Shown here one piece after another: positions 48,831 to 57,754 of a stretch of 64,000 nucleotides of DNA (position 1 is its first letter; each line of letters starts with the position of its first letter). Location of the stretch: positions 62,001 to 126,000 of the forward strand of contig CALLUS010000005.1 of the NCBI GenBank assembly GCA_938010435.1, read 5' to 3'. This DNA is from an uncultured Rhizobiaceae group bacterium. GTDB lineage: Bacteria; Pseudomonadota; Alphaproteobacteria; Rhizobiales; Rhizobiaceae. A program made the translations under genes and the position numbers. The notes beneath the pieces were generated by a model. The model saw only the letters and a program-made list of their open reading frames with translations, did not search any database and had not been told where the DNA came from.

Positions 48831-49679
48831 ATGACCGAGAACGGTCAATTCGATACCGAAGATTTAGATTACTGCGCGCGCCTCGTTCGCGAAAATGCGA
48901 GAGATATGTATCTGGCCGATTTGCTGTTGCCAGAAAGCGCCCGACATAAAGCAAATATTCTGCACGCATTTCATGTGGAAATTACAAACATAACTCTTGG
49001 ACATGGCGATCCATTGGCCAGTGAAGTGCGTCTTCAATGGTGGTCAGATGTGGTTGCAGGAAATCGTGGAGAAGAAGCAAAAGGACACCCGGTAGCACGC
49101 CCGCTGTTGGTTTTGATGGAACGCGAACCAATTGTTGCACCTGCATTGTCAGTCAAAATAGAGGCGCATATATTTGATATCTACCAAGATCCGATGCCCG
49201 ACCGAACCTCCCTTGAAGGTTGGTGCGGCGAAACACGCTCAATACTCTACAATTTAGTCGCTCGGTTTTGTGGGGTTGAGCAAAGCACTGAACTGGCCGA
49301 TGTGGCCGGTCATGTCGGGTGCTGTATGGGCATTATAGGCATTCTAGAAAACATGCCGTTGTTGCGAAGCAAAAACCAAGTTTATATTCCATCTGATCTT
49401 CTGCAATCCGTTGCTCTAACACCTGAATCCTTTCTTACCACTCCAAGAGAACAACATGCCTTTGCAATAGAAGGCATGGCGTCTTTGGCTCGTGAACATC
49501 AATCAAAGGCAAAATCTGCAATCAAACTTTTGGATTCTACCGCTATGCCAGCGGTTAGGCCATTGGCATTGGCAGACCTCTATTTAAAGCGTTTCGAGAA
49601 GGCACCCATATTAGCTTTTTCTTCGCAAACCACTCCAGCAGCACTGCGCGTTCAATGGAAGCTATTACGCGGATTGTGA
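48831..49679 (+). CDS. Squalene/phytoene synthase-like protein (NDUFAF6 type)
   Basis: 282 residues from ATG 48831; an open frame runs back into the previous gene. All-alpha trans-prenyltransferase fold: YCARLVRENARDMYLADLLLP at the start, AFHVEITNI, SEVRLQWW, and AGHVGCCMGIIGILENMPLL. The DxxxD metal-binding motifs of true squalene synthases are not visible, which suggests an inactive member like mitochondrial NDUFAF6. Adjacency to the NDUFAF3-like gene strengthens that reading. An enzymatic role in hopanoid or carotenoid synthesis is less likely. Confidence 0.82.
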   Translation: MTENGQFDTEDLDYCARLVRENARDMYLADLLLPESARHKANILHAFHVEITNITLGHGDPLASEVRLQWWSDVVAGNRGEEAKGHPVARPLLVLMEREPIVAPALSVKIEAHIFDIYQDPMPDRTSLEGWCGETRSILYNLVARFCGVEQSTELADVAGHVGCCMGIIGILENMPLLRSKNQVYIPSDLLQSVALTPESFLTTPREQHAFAIEGMASLAREHQSKAKSAIKLLDSTAMPAVRPLALADLYLKRFEKAPILAFSSQTTPAALRVQWKLLRGL

Positions 49680-49770
49680 CGCTTCAAATTTACGCATCAT
49701 AATTTTCAAATTCTTTACATTTTCTATCTAAGATTATCTACTGACGTATTTTTTGTGCGTGGAGCGGGTG

Positions 49771-50160
49771 ATGGACAGATCTGTATCGGAATGGCAGCGA
49801 AGACTTCGTGGTATGGAGCCCACGCCGTTAACAGAATCTTGGAAAGCCAAAGCGAATAACGAGTTTTCGTGGACGGATGAATCCAACTATCATCTGGCTG
49901 TGGCAGAGCGCATGAAACAATTGGGCTATCTGGCCATTGACTTGGATGATGAGGTCAGAACGACGCTCTGCCGTCAGGCCAATGATATCATCAATCGATT
50001 GCGCCGGCATTTGGCCGAAGATATCGATAAATTAGAAGAAATCGAGAACGTGACTGAAAGTTCAAACGTTTATTATGAGAAATTCGGTAAACGCACTGCA
50101 CGGTACTATATGTACGAACAAGGTGTGATCGACATTCTTGGTGACCGCTTGGTTGGTTAA
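49771..50160 (+). CDS. Uncharacterised 129-residue protein
   Basis: Start ATG 49771 has GGAGCGG seven bases upstream; a GTG at 49753 is an alternative. The protein is soluble, Arg/Glu-rich and mostly helical: SEWQRRLRGMEP, then a long central helix CRQANDIINRLRRHLAEDIDKLEEIENV with coiled-coil character, then YYEKFGKRTARYYMYEQGVIDIL. No signal peptide or known motif. It is convergent with trmFO, nine bases apart. I do not recognise it. The coding frame is free of stops in a dense region, so it is probably real. Confidence 0.6.
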   Translation: MDRSVSEWQRRLRGMEPTPLTESWKAKANNEFSWTDESNYHLAVAERMKQLGYLAIDLDDEVRTTLCRQANDIINRLRRHLAEDIDKLEEIENVTESSNVYYEKFGKRTARYYMYEQGVIDILGDRLVG

Positions 50161-50169
50161 GCTGAGAAT

Positions 50170-51585
50170 TTATTCTGCAGCTTGAAGACTGGCATCATTC
50201 CCCAACCATTTTTCTAAATCTGACAACGCACGCTTACTGACGGCCAGCTTTTTCGCGGCCCCTTTGTCTTTACCGCGCCATCGTCCCACATGTCCTTCAG
50301 GTTTTTCTATCTGTACAGGTGGAAACAATCCAAAATTGACGTTCATCGGTTGAAATGACTTCTTCCCCATTTCTTCCTCATAGGCGATATGCCCCTTTGT
50401 TATATGGTTCAGCAATGCACCGAATGCCGTCGTTTCTGGTGGAACTGACGGCGTGTTTCCTTGCAATTCCTCCGCCAAAAAGCGTCCGGTCAACAGGCCA
50501 ATAGCTGCAGATTCCACGTATCCTTCACAACCGGTGATTTGCCCTGCGAACCGCAAACCATCCCGTGACTTTAGGCGCAGTGTTTCGTCCAACAATGATG
50601 GAGAGTTCAAATATGTATTACGGTGCAAACCACCCAACCGGGCAAATTCCGCATTTTCAAGGCCGGGTATCGTTCTAAAAATCTCAGCTTGCGCCCCGTA
50701 TTTCAACTTGGTCTGAAATCCGACCATATTGTAAAGAGTGCCCAATGCATTGTCTTGGCGAAGCTGTACAATTGCATACGCTTTGATATCGGGTTGATGA
50801 ACATTTGTCAGCCCCATTGGCTTCATGGGGCCATGTCGCAATGTCTCGCGCCCGCGCTCTGCCATCACTTCAATTGGCAAACATCCGTCGAAATAAGGAA
50901 CATTTTCCCATTGTTTGAAAGCAGCTTGATCTCCAGCGATAAGACCATCGATAAATGCTTCATATTGATCACGATCTAACGGACAATTGATATAATCTTT
51001 GCCATTGCCACCAGGGCCAACTTTGTCATAGCGGCTCTGGAACCAAGCTTTATCGAAGTCGATTGAATCGTAATGCACGATTGGTGCGATGGCATCGAAA
51101 AACGAAAGTGCTTCTTGACCTGTCTCTTTGGCAATATCTGCGGCCAAAGCCGGAGCGGTCAATGGACCGGTCGCCACAATCGTGGGGCCCCAACTCTCGT
51201 CTGGCAACCCATGCACTTCTTCACGGCTCACAGTGATCAATGGTTCAGAATCGATGGCGTGTGTCACAGCTTGGGAAAAGCCGTCGCGATCCACAGCCAA
51301 TGCCGTACCAGCAGGCACTTTATGTGCATCAGCGCATTTTAGAATGATCGATCCGGCACGGCGCATTTCTTCATGCAGCAAACCGACAGCATTGGCATTA
51401 TGGTCGTCAGAACGAAACGAGTTGGAACAGACAAGTTCCGCCAACCCGTCCGTCTGGTGAGCCTCCGTTTCACGAACGGGACGCATTTCGTGAAGCGTTA
51501 CCGCAACGCCGCGTTTGGCCAATTGCCATGCGGCCTCGCAACCGGCAAGACCACCACCAACTACATGTGCTTTTTTATCTGTCAT
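50170..51585 (-). CDS. trmFO: tRNA (uracil-54)-methyltransferase TrmFO (Gid)
   Basis: 471 residues from ATG 51583-51585; upstream frame is not family sequence. FAD- and folate-dependent enzyme that makes ribothymidine at U54 of tRNA. Near the N-terminus [21 protein letters not shown] is the FAD dinucleotide fold, followed by [13 protein letters not shown] with the conserved Cys. Later [25 protein letters not shown] and [18 protein letters not shown] (conserved Cys) are all in place. This enzyme replaces TrmA in this lineage. Confidence 0.95.
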   Translation of the reverse strand: MTDKKAHVVGGGLAGCEAAWQLAKRGVAVTLHEMRPVRETEAHQTDGLAELVCSNSFRSDDHNANAVGLLHEEMRRAGSIILKCADAHKVPAGTALAVDRDGFSQAVTHAIDSEPLITVSREEVHGLPDESWGPTIVATGPLTAPALAADIAKETGQEALSFFDAIAPIVHYDSIDFDKAWFQSRYDKVGPGGNGKDYINCPLDRDQYEAFIDGLIAGDQAAFKQWENVPYFDGCLPIEVMAERGRETLRHGPMKPMGLTNVHQPDIKAYAIVQLRQDNALGTLYNMVGFQTKLKYGAQAEIFRTIPGLENAEFARLGGLHRNTYLNSPSLLDETLRLKSRDGLRFAGQITGCEGYVESAAIGLLTGRFLAEELQGNTPSVPPETTAFGALLNHITKGHIAYEEEMGKKSFQPMNVNFGLFPPVQIEKPEGHVGRWRGKDKGAAKKLAVSKRALSDLEKWLGNDASLQAAE

Positions 51586-51737
51586 GGCCAACGCATAGAA
51601 CGCCCATGCGATGGTTTCAACTTGAAATAGAGTGGAACCGCCAGCGAATGACAAAATTGTCAGCCACTTTCGGGTTCTGTCGAAAACCAGTTTGATATAT
51701 AGGCTAAGCCAGTCGTGGGAAGGTTGTGGAGATCGGA

Positions 51738-52340
51738 ATGAAACTCAAAATAGCAGGTTCCTTTGCCTTTATGACCATGCTGCTGTTTGGCTCTGGACAC
51801 AATCTCTCGTCAGTAGCCCATGCAGCATCAACCAATGTGATCAAGGTATGTTCTGGATATGGTTGTATTATCAGCGACCACTTCTCTTTTACTGCTACTG
51901 ACAATGAAGAACTCATCAAATCTATGACCAGTTCGGTAGGATCAGCCGCGAGTGAACGGGCAGCTATTGCCCAAACAATCGGGTTGATGGAACGCAAAGC
52001 AAGATCAAAGCTCCGCTACCGCCCTGATATTCGCAAAGCCTATATTAAAAACAGTGCGAAACGCGGTCAGATGGATTGCGTTGATGAATCACTCAACACG
52101 ACTGCCTATCTATATCACCTTTATGGCCTTGGCCTGTTGAAGTTCCACAAGCCAAAAAGACACTATGCTGAGCGCGGGTTTATTCTCGACGGCAGATACC
52201 CGCATAAGTCAGCGGTTATAACAGATCAATCAGGGAAACGTTGGACGGTTGACAGTTGGTATGGTGACGACGGTCAACCAGCGCAGGTGATGGAACACGC
52301 CAAATGGCGAAAAGTTCGCGACAGTTTCAATCCCGACTAA
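51738..52340 (+). CDS. Secreted protein with Cys/His/Asp arrangement, unknown
   Basis: 200 residues from ATG 51738 with GGAG seven bases upstream. An N-terminal signal peptide of about 29 residues ends at AHA-AS. The mature part has a Cys pair VCSGYGC (38, 43) and then Cys114 in [10 protein letters not shown], His156 in YPHKSAV and Asp172 in TVDSWY. The Cys-His-Asp order and spacing resemble transglutaminase-like or papain-like proteases, but I cannot place it in a named family. Transcribed alone, convergent with the DUF1127 gene region. Confidence 0.72.
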   Translation: MKLKIAGSFAFMTMLLFGSGHNLSSVAHAASTNVIKVCSGYGCIISDHFSFTATDNEELIKSMTSSVGSAASERAAIAQTIGLMERKARSKLRYRPDIRKAYIKNSAKRGQMDCVDESLNTTAYLYHLYGLGLLKFHKPKRHYAERGFILDGRYPHKSAVITDQSGKRWTVDSWYGDDGQPAQVMEHAKWRKVRDSFNPD

Positions 52341-52374
52341 AGAAAAATCACTTTAACCTAAGACCAGAATCAGA

Positions 52375-52406
52375 AACGCCTGCCGGGGGAGGATCCGACA
52401 GGCGTT
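52375..52406 (-). terminator. Third hairpin of the small RNA; likely terminator
   Basis: Minus strand: stem AACGCCTG / CAGGCGTT, extended inwards by CGG/CCG past one mismatched pair, with loop ATCCTCCC. A modest T-rich tail (TTTCTGATTCT) follows. It fits the 3' terminator of the DUF1127-small RNA transcript while keeping an anti-Shine-Dalgarno loop. Confidence 0.55.
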
Positions 52407-52412
52407 CTATGT

Positions 52413-52443
52413 GTTCAACTTTGGGAGGAGGATAAAGTTGAAC
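52413..52443 (-). other. Second small-RNA hairpin, loop ATCCTCCTCCC
   Basis: Perfect ten-base stem GTTCAACTTT / AAAGTTGAAC with an 11-base loop containing CCTCCTCCC on the minus strand. Confidence 0.75.
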
Positions 52444-52448
52444 TCGTC

Positions 52449-52478
52449 AACTGAACTTGGGAGGAGGTAAGTTCAGTT
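52449..52478 (-). other. First small-RNA hairpin, loop ACCTCCTCCC
   Basis: Perfect ten-base stem AACTGAACTT / AAGTTCAGTT with a ten-base loop ACCTCCTCCC on the minus strand, beginning 12 bases after the DUF1127 stop. Its stem sequence differs from the second hairpin but the loop is the same, so the loop is what is conserved. Confidence 0.75.
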
Positions 52479-52489
52479 AAACCAAATGA

Positions 52490-52636
52490 TTACGTGCGCG
52501 CAGCGCGTTTTGCGATGAACGGGATGTCGCCACGAGCGATGCCAAGGTCGTTCAATTCACGGTTAGACAAGCCATAAAGCTCGTTACGTGTTTGACGTAC
52601 GCGGTTCCAAGTGCGGATGTTTCCAAGAAGGTTCAT
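52490..52636 (-). CDS. DUF1127 (YjiS-like) small protein
   Basis: 48 residues, too short for most ORF calls but clearly conserved. It starts MNLLGNIRTWNRVRQTRNEL and continues LSNRELNDLGIARGDIPFIAK, the DUF1127 signature (L-s-x-R-e-L-x-D-I/L-G-I-x-R-x-x-I). Highly basic, including an Arg-rich C-terminus. The R. sphaeroides homologue CcaF1 lies upstream of CcsR1-4 and is reported to influence RNA turnover; other DUF1127 proteins affect stress and phosphate or carbon metabolism. It very likely shares a transcript with the three-hairpin RNA that begins right after its stop codon. Start ATG 52634-52636, preceded by the purine-rich AAGGACTAGAG. Confidence 0.9.
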   Translation of the reverse strand: MNLLGNIRTWNRVRQTRNELYGLSNRELNDLGIARGDIPFIAKRAART

Positions 52637-52688
52637 ATCTCTAGTCCTTAAGTGCTGTCAGCACTATTTGGCTGACCGGTTTCATATC

Positions 52689-52713
52689 ATCGTCAGGAAC
52701 GTTGTTGTGTTCC
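52689..52713 (-). promoter_or_regulatory. Candidate EcfG-type stress promoter for DUF1127-small RNA
   Basis: On the minus strand GGAAC (52713-52709), 16 bases, then CGAT (52692-52689) resembles the general stress sigma factor EcfG consensus GGAAC-N16/17-CGTT with one mismatch, about 52 bases before the DUF1127 start. The GGAAC also forms an inverted repeat with GTTCC eight bases away. Weak evidence. Confidence 0.3.
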
Positions 52714-52911
52714 GTTGAGTAACAAATAGAATTTTGGTCGAAAATTACGAGCGCAAAGGTTGCAACTGAGCCATGCGTTTAGTGCATGAAGCGCCACGTT
52801 TTCGTCACATAGATTGAAGTTTCGTTACCAAAAGCAACAGATCACAAACCATCGCCCATGAATCCACGGGCAAAGTTTATTGAAGTCTTAAAGGTGTCTT
52901 TCAAATTGGAC

Positions 52912-55845
52912 CTATTTATCCGTTCGTCGAGCCAACAATTCTTTCAAAAAATGTCCTGTATGGGACCGTTTTTCCTTTGCAATGTCCTCTGGCGTGCCAG
53001 AAGCCACCATTTCCCCACCACCATCGCCGCCTTCAGGTCCCAGATCGAGAACCCAATCCGCCGTTTTTATGACTTCCAGATTATGTTCGATTACAGCAAC
53101 TGTGTTTCCACTATCCACCAGCTCGTGGAGCACTTCCAACAGTTTGGCCACATCGTGGAAGTGAAGACCTGTTGTAGGTTCATCCAAGATATAAAGTGTT
53201 CGACCTGTAGCGCGCTTTGAAAGCTCTTTCGAAAGCTTCACACGTTGTGCTTCACCGCCAGACAATGTGGTCGCTTGTTGACCAATTTTTATATAGTCGA
53301 GGCCAACACGTTTGAGAGTTTCCATTTTGTCGCGAACTGAGGGAACCGCTGAGAAAAACACGCACCCCTCTTCGACAGTCATGTCGAGAATATCGGCAAT
53401 GGATTTGCCCTTGAACTGCACTTCTAATGTTTCACGGTTGTAACGTTTGCCGCTACAGACGTCGCAGGTGACATAAACATCAGGGAGAAAGTGCATTTCA
53501 ATTTTGATAACACCATCACCTTGGCAGGCTTCGCAGCGACCGCCTTTCACATTGAATGAGAAGCGACCGGGGTTGTAACCGCGCACTTTTGATTCAGGCA
53601 GTCCTGCAAACCATTCACGGATAGGCGTGAAAGCACCCGTATAAGTGGCAGGGTTGGAACGCGGCGTTCTGCCGATTGGAGATTGATCAATATCTATAAT
53701 TTTGTCGAGATGTTCCAACCCTTCAATGTGGTCATGTGGGGCAGGGATGGCGCGCGACTTATTGATGTGACGGGATGCGGCTTTGTAGAGGGTTTCGATC
53801 AGGAATGTTGATTTTCCACCGCCGGACACACCAGTGACAGCAGTAAATGTACCCAGTGGAATTTCACCAGACACACTTTTCAAATTGTTGCCACGTGCAC
53901 CAACAACTTTGATCTTGCGAGCCTTGTTGATCTTGCGGCGTTCTTTGGGGACAGCCACTTCAAGCTTGCCTGATAGATATTGTCCGGTCAGAGACTTCTT
54001 AGACTTCATAATGTCTTTGGGAGAGCCCTGAGCGATGATTTCACCACCGTGAATGCCAGCTTTCGGCCCGATATCCACCACATGGTCGGCCGTTAAAATG
54101 GCGTCTTCATCATGTTCAACAACGATCACTGTATTGCCGAGGTCACGAAGATGACGCAACGTTTCCAACAATCTTGCATTGTCACGTTGGTGAAGGCCAA
54201 TTGATGGCTCGTCCAAGACATAAAGAACGCCCGTCAGGCCTGAACCAATTTGTGAGGCCAGCCGAATGCGTTGGCTTTCTCCGCCAGACAAAGTGCCTGA
54301 GTTCCGCGAAAGAGACAGGTAATCAAGTCCCACATCATTCAAGAATTGAAGACGCTCACGAATTTCTTTCAAGATACGAACAGCAATTTCGTTCTGTTTG
54401 TCGTTCAGCTTTGCCGGTAGGTCTGCAAACCAAATATTGGCATGTTTGATCGACATCTCGGCCACTTGGCTCACATGCATTTTATCGAGTTTAACAGCCA
54501 AAGCTTCAGGCTTCAGACGATAACCTTCGCAGACCATGCACGGCATCCGAGACATGAATTTTTCAATTTCTTCGCGCATCCAAGAGCTGTCGGTCTCACG
54601 CCAGCGGCGTTCAAGATTGCCGATCACTCCTTCAAACGGTTTTTCAGTCTCATATTTGCGCAATCCATCATCGTAAACAAATTTGATAGATTTCTTGCCA
54701 GTGCCATACAGAACAGCGGTTTGCGCATCTGCTGATAAATCTTCCCATTTACTCGAAATCTTGAATTTAAAAACTTTGCCCAATGCCTCCAACGTTTGCG
54801 CATAGTAAGGTGAAGGATTGCTCGATTTAGACCACGGAACAATCGCCCCTTTGTTGAGCGCCAAAGATGCATCAGGTACGACTAGGTTCTCATCAATCTT
54901 CTGTTGTGTCCCAAGACCATCGCAAGAAGGGCAGGCCCCGAACGGGTTGTTGAACGAAAACAGTCTCGGTTCGATTTCCGGGATCGTGAAACCAGAAACC
55001 GGACAAGCAAACTTCTCAGAAAAGATAAGACGCTCGTGCGTTTCATTTTTGGATTTGTTTTTAGAGCCACCTGCTGCAGTTTCACTCTCCGGCAAGGGTT
55101 TGTCCGCAAGTTCCGCGACCGCCATTCCATCAGTCAGGCGCAATGCAGTTTCAATGGAATCAGCCAGTCGTGTGCCCACATCGTCACGCACAACAATTCG
55201 ATCCACAACCACATCGATATCGTGTTTGAATTTCTTGTCGAGTGCCGGAACATCTGCGATCTCGTAGAACTCACCATCCACTTTGACCCGCTGAAATCCC
55301 TTCTTCATGAGTTCAGCAAATTCTTTGCGGTACTCCCCCTTTCGTCCCTGAACGATAGGCGCCAATAGGTAGAGGCGTGCACCTTCTTCTAACTCCATCA
55401 CCCGATCGACCATCTGGCTCACCGTTTGGCTTTCAATCGGCAATCCTGTGGCTGGAGAATAGGGAACGCCCACACGCGCAAACAGAAGGCGCATGTAATC
55501 GTAAATTTCGGTGACGGTTCCCACGGTTGAACGCGGGTTTTTTGACGTGGTTTTCTGCTCAATGGAAATCGCAGGAGACAAACCATCAATTTGGTCCACA
55601 TCCGGTTTTTGCATCATTTCCAAAAACTGGCGGGCATACGCAGATAAGGACTCCACATAACGCCGCTGACCTTCTGCATAAATCGTATCAAATGCCAAAG
55701 ACGATTTGCCCGAGCCTGAAAGCCCTGTCATCACAATTAAACTGTCCCGTGGCAGATCAATATCCACATTCTTTAAATTATGTTCACGCGCTCCTCGAAC
55801 AGAGATCATTTTGTCATCAGGACGTTTTTTGGTTTTAGCGGCCAT
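52912..55845 (-). CDS. uvrA: Excinuclease ABC subunit A
   Basis: 977 residues, damage-recognition ATPase of nucleotide excision repair. Two ABC modules: Walker [11 protein letters not shown] near the N-terminus and [10 protein letters not shown] in the second half, with [12 protein letters not shown] and [12 protein letters not shown] signatures. Zinc-finger cysteines are visible in CPVSG ... [11 protein letters not shown] and [11 protein letters not shown] ... [10 protein letters not shown]. It is divergent from ssb, with an SOS box in the shared 290-base promoter region, so LexA control of both is likely. Confidence 0.97.
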   Translation of the reverse strand: MAAKTKKRPDDKMISVRGAREHNLKNVDIDLPRDSLIVMTGLSGSGKSSLAFDTIYAEGQRRYVESLSAYARQFLEMMQKPDVDQIDGLSPAISIEQKTTSKNPRSTVGTVTEIYDYMRLLFARVGVPYSPATGLPIESQTVSQMVDRVMELEEGARLYLLAPIVQGRKGEYRKEFAELMKKGFQRVKVDGEFYEIADVPALDKKFKHDIDVVVDRIVVRDDVGTRLADSIETALRLTDGMAVAELADKPLPESETAAGGSKNKSKNETHERLIFSEKFACPVSGFTIPEIEPRLFSFNNPFGACPSCDGLGTQQKIDENLVVPDASLALNKGAIVPWSKSSNPSPYYAQTLEALGKVFKFKISSKWEDLSADAQTAVLYGTGKKSIKFVYDDGLRKYETEKPFEGVIGNLERRWRETDSSWMREEIEKFMSRMPCMVCEGYRLKPEALAVKLDKMHVSQVAEMSIKHANIWFADLPAKLNDKQNEIAVRILKEIRERLQFLNDVGLDYLSLSRNSGTLSGGESQRIRLASQIGSGLTGVLYVLDEPSIGLHQRDNARLLETLRHLRDLGNTVIVVEHDEDAILTADHVVDIGPKAGIHGGEIIAQGSPKDIMKSKKSLTGQYLSGKLEVAVPKERRKINKARKIKVVGARGNNLKSVSGEIPLGTFTAVTGVSGGGKSTFLIETLYKAASRHINKSRAIPAPHDHIEGLEHLDKIIDIDQSPIGRTPRSNPATYTGAFTPIREWFAGLPESKVRGYNPGRFSFNVKGGRCEACQGDGVIKIEMHFLPDVYVTCDVCSGKRYNRETLEVQFKGKSIADILDMTVEEGCVFFSAVPSVRDKMETLKRVGLDYIKIGQQATTLSGGEAQRVKLSKELSKRATGRTLYILDEPTTGLHFHDVAKLLEVLHELVDSGNTVAVIEHNLEVIKTADWVLDLGPEGGDGGGEMVASGTPEDIAKEKRSHTGHFLKELLARRTDK

Positions 55846-55995
55846 AAAGTGAGGCTTTCGATATCGAGCTGTTATGCAGTTTGAGAACGACTTATGTGTC
55901 GATCAATAATTCAGTGTCCATACCCAAATTCACAATCTTTCCAGTCATTCACGCGCCAGTTGTCGCAAACTTGCATTTGAGTCGGAATGTAAATA

Positions 55996-56010
55996 GAACA
56001 ATACAGGAAC
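55996..56010. promoter_or_regulatory. LexA binding site (SOS box) between uvrA and ssb
   Basis: GAAC-AATACAG-GAAC is an exact GTTC-N7-GTTC SOS box read on the minus strand. It is 151 bases from the uvrA start and 126 from the ssb start. A possible ssb -10 element TATAGT (56012-56017) abuts the box, which would let LexA block it. uvrA and ssb are both classical SOS genes. Confidence 0.78.
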
Positions 56011-56135
56011 ATATAGTTTAAAAACAACTGGTGATAACCCAAAATGTGCGCGTCTAACACTGCACATCATAAGCCAGTGGTTCTATGAAGAAGAAAATAT
56101 GCAACGCCCACAAAGCAGGGCGCAAGGAGTGACAC

Positions 56136-56654
56136 ATGGCAGGCAGTGTAAACAAAGTCATTTTGGTGGGAAATCTTGGTGCGGATCCAGAAATCCGCCG
56201 CACACAAGATGGCAAAGCAATCGCCAATATGTCCATCGCGACAAGCGAAACATGGCGCGATAAGAACTCCGGCGAACGCCGCGAAAAAACAGAATGGCAC
56301 CGTGTTGTTTGCTTTAATGATGGTCTCAACAAAGTCATTGAACAATACGTCAAAAAAGGCACAACTGTTTACATTGAAGGCAACCTTCAAACCCGCAAAT
56401 GGCAGGACAATGAAGGCAAAGACCGTTACACAACTGAAGTTGTTCTTCAGCCATATACAGGCGTGTTGACCATGCTTGGCGGCCGCAATTCAAATGACGG
56501 CGGCGGAGGCGGCGGTTATGGTGGTGGCCAAATGGGCGGCAGCGGCGATTATGGTGGCGGTAGCGGTGGCCAAATCAGCGGTCAATCTGGCGGCGGTGGT
56601 GGCGGTGGTTTCCCATCCGGTGGCGGTGACATGGATGATGAAATCCCGTTCTAA
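56136..56654 (+). CDS. ssb: Single-stranded DNA-binding protein
   Basis: 172 residues. The N-terminal OB fold (about 1-110) begins [21 protein letters not shown] and has [18 protein letters not shown] and TEWHRVVCF, cut. The linker is Gly-rich with repeated GGG-Y-GGG units, and the protein ends with the acidic DDEIPF tip, the binding site for partner proteins. Coats single-stranded DNA in replication, recombination and repair. The start follows GCAAGGAGTG, a good ribosome binding site. Confidence 0.97.
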   Translation: MAGSVNKVILVGNLGADPEIRRTQDGKAIANMSIATSETWRDKNSGERREKTEWHRVVCFNDGLNKVIEQYVKKGTTVYIEGNLQTRKWQDNEGKDRYTTEVVLQPYTGVLTMLGGRNSNDGGGGGGYGGGQMGGSGDYGGGSGGQISGQSGGGGGGGFPSGGGDMDDEIPF

Positions 56655-56677
56655 ATCCGGGCTTGGGATTTTAGAAA

Positions 56678-57334
56678 ATGAGCCTGTTCCAACGTTTGAA
56701 AACAGATTGCCGGCAAGACTGGCAATCCTACGTTGATCATGAGTTTGTGCGTGGTATGGGAGATAGAAGTCTCCCGCAAACTGCGTTTAAAGACTACCTG
56801 GTTCAAGATTATCTTTTCCTCATCCAATTTGCCCGTGCTTACGCTCTGGCAATTTACAAAGGGCGTACGCTTGCGGAAATGCGCGGTGCGCTTGAAGGGT
56901 TGAAAGCGATTTTGGATGTGGAAATGGATCTCCACATCAGGCTTTGTGACCGTTGGGGCCTGTCTGCAGAACAATTGGAAGCCACACCTGAAAAGGGTGA
57001 AACGGTCGCTTATACGCGGTTTGTGCTGGATGCTGGCAATGCAGGTGACCTTTTAGACCTCTACGTCGCTCTTGCACCTTGCATGATAGGCTATGGCGAA
57101 ATCGGTGCAGCGCTTGCCAATAAAGCCACGAAAGACAATCCATATTCAGAATGGATCAATGAATATGCGTCAGCGGACTATCAAGATCTTACCAAAGCGA
57201 CGATAGAAAACCTCGATACTCTGGCATCTGAAATGATGACCGAAGCAAGGTACCCGCGCCTCAAAACACTGTTCGGGGCGGCTACACGTCTCGAAGCCGA
57301 TTTCTGGCAAATGGGTATGAATGCGGTAAAATGA
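56678..57334 (+). CDS. tenA: TenA-type aminopyrimidine aminohydrolase (thiaminase II)
   Basis: 218 residues, all-helical TenA/PqqC fold. Active-site residues fit the Bacillus TenA numbering: Asp44 in YLVQDYLFL, Cys135 in ALAPCMIGYGE, and Glu206 in RLEADFW. It hydrolyses degraded thiamin to recover the aminopyrimidine (HMP) for thiamin salvage. No THI-box riboswitch precedes it; only 23 bases separate it from ssb, so it may be read through from that gene. Its stop overlaps the next start (ATGA). Confidence 0.9.
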   Translation: MSLFQRLKTDCRQDWQSYVDHEFVRGMGDRSLPQTAFKDYLVQDYLFLIQFARAYALAIYKGRTLAEMRGALEGLKAILDVEMDLHIRLCDRWGLSAEQLEATPEKGETVAYTRFVLDAGNAGDLLDLYVALAPCMIGYGEIGAALANKATKDNPYSEWINEYASADYQDLTKATIENLDTLASEMMTEARYPRLKTLFGAATRLEADFWQMGMNAVK

Positions 57335-57747
57335 AACAATCGATCGCTCATATTTCATTGGTCGTCAGAGATTATGACGAGGCGATTGATTTCTATTGCA
57401 ATAAGTTAAAATTCGATCTGGTCGAGGACACCTACCAACCAGAACAAGATAAACGATGGGTTGTTGTGCGGCCAAAGGGCGGGAGCGGCACAACGCTTTT
57501 ACTGGCCAAGGCCTCTAAACCTGAGCAAGAACGGTTCATAGGCGACCAAGCTGGCGGACGCGTGTTCCTATTTCTTAGCACAGATGATTTCGAGCGCGAC
57601 TACAAAGACATGCAGGCCCAAAACATCAAGTTTGTTCGCGATCCGAAAACGATGGATTATGGAACGGTTGCCGTGTTTGAAGACTTGTACGGAAACAGAT
57701 GGGATCTGGTTCAGTTTTCAGATGATCACCCAATGGCTGCGCACTAA
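57331..57747 (+). CDS. VOC-superfamily (glyoxalase/bleomycin resistance-like) protein
   Basis: 138 residues, one VOC domain with the two babab repeats. The N-terminal IAHISLVVRDYDEAIDFYCNKLKF (cut) is the metal-ligand His and YDEAIDFY segment; the second half ends with FEDLYGNRWDLVQ, with Glu as a likely ligand. Coupled to tenA by a four-base overlap. Substrate unknown. Members include glyoxalase I, dioxygenases and antibiotic-binding proteins, and no choice between them is possible here. Confidence 0.85.
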   Translation: MKQSIAHISLVVRDYDEAIDFYCNKLKFDLVEDTYQPEQDKRWVVVRPKGGSGTTLLLAKASKPEQERFIGDQAGGRVFLFLSTDDFERDYKDMQAQNIKFVRDPKTMDYGTVAVFEDLYGNRWDLVQFSDDHPMAAH

Positions 57748-57754
57748 GTCTCTT

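Larger units (their letters stand above)
52365..52489 (-). ncRNA. Cuckoo/CcsR-type anti-Shine-Dalgarno small RNA, 3' UTR-derived
   Basis: Immediately after the DUF1127 stop (minus strand), three hairpins follow one another at 52478-52449, 52443-52413 and 52406-52375. The loops read ACCTCCTCCC, ATCCTCCTCCC and, in the third, ATCCTCCC, all complementary to Shine-Dalgarno sequence. This is the architecture of cuckoo RNAs, first seen as CcsR1-4 in Rhodobacter sphaeroides, which lie downstream of and are co-transcribed with a DUF1127 gene and bear CCUCCUCCC loops. The limits given are estimated: the 5' end is the stop codon, the 3' end is past the third hairpin. Processing from the mRNA is expected by analogy, not shown. 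Hfq dependence is possible. Confidence 0.72.

Noticed and set aside
52420-52470. Plus-strand GGGAGGAGG motifs as a series of strong ribosome binding sites
   Set aside because: No start codon at proper spacing opens a frame after them. Each lies exactly in the loop of a perfect hairpin, and the minus-strand reading with CCTCC loops downstream of DUF1127 explains all three.
52697-52712. GAAC-N8-GTTC upstream of DUF1127 as an SOS box
   Set aside because: Alphaproteobacterial LexA sites are direct repeats GTTC-N7-GTTC; this is an inverted pair with different spacing.
56655-56677. Thiamin (THI-box) riboswitch before tenA
   Set aside because: Only 23 bases separate ssb and tenA, far too short for the structure.
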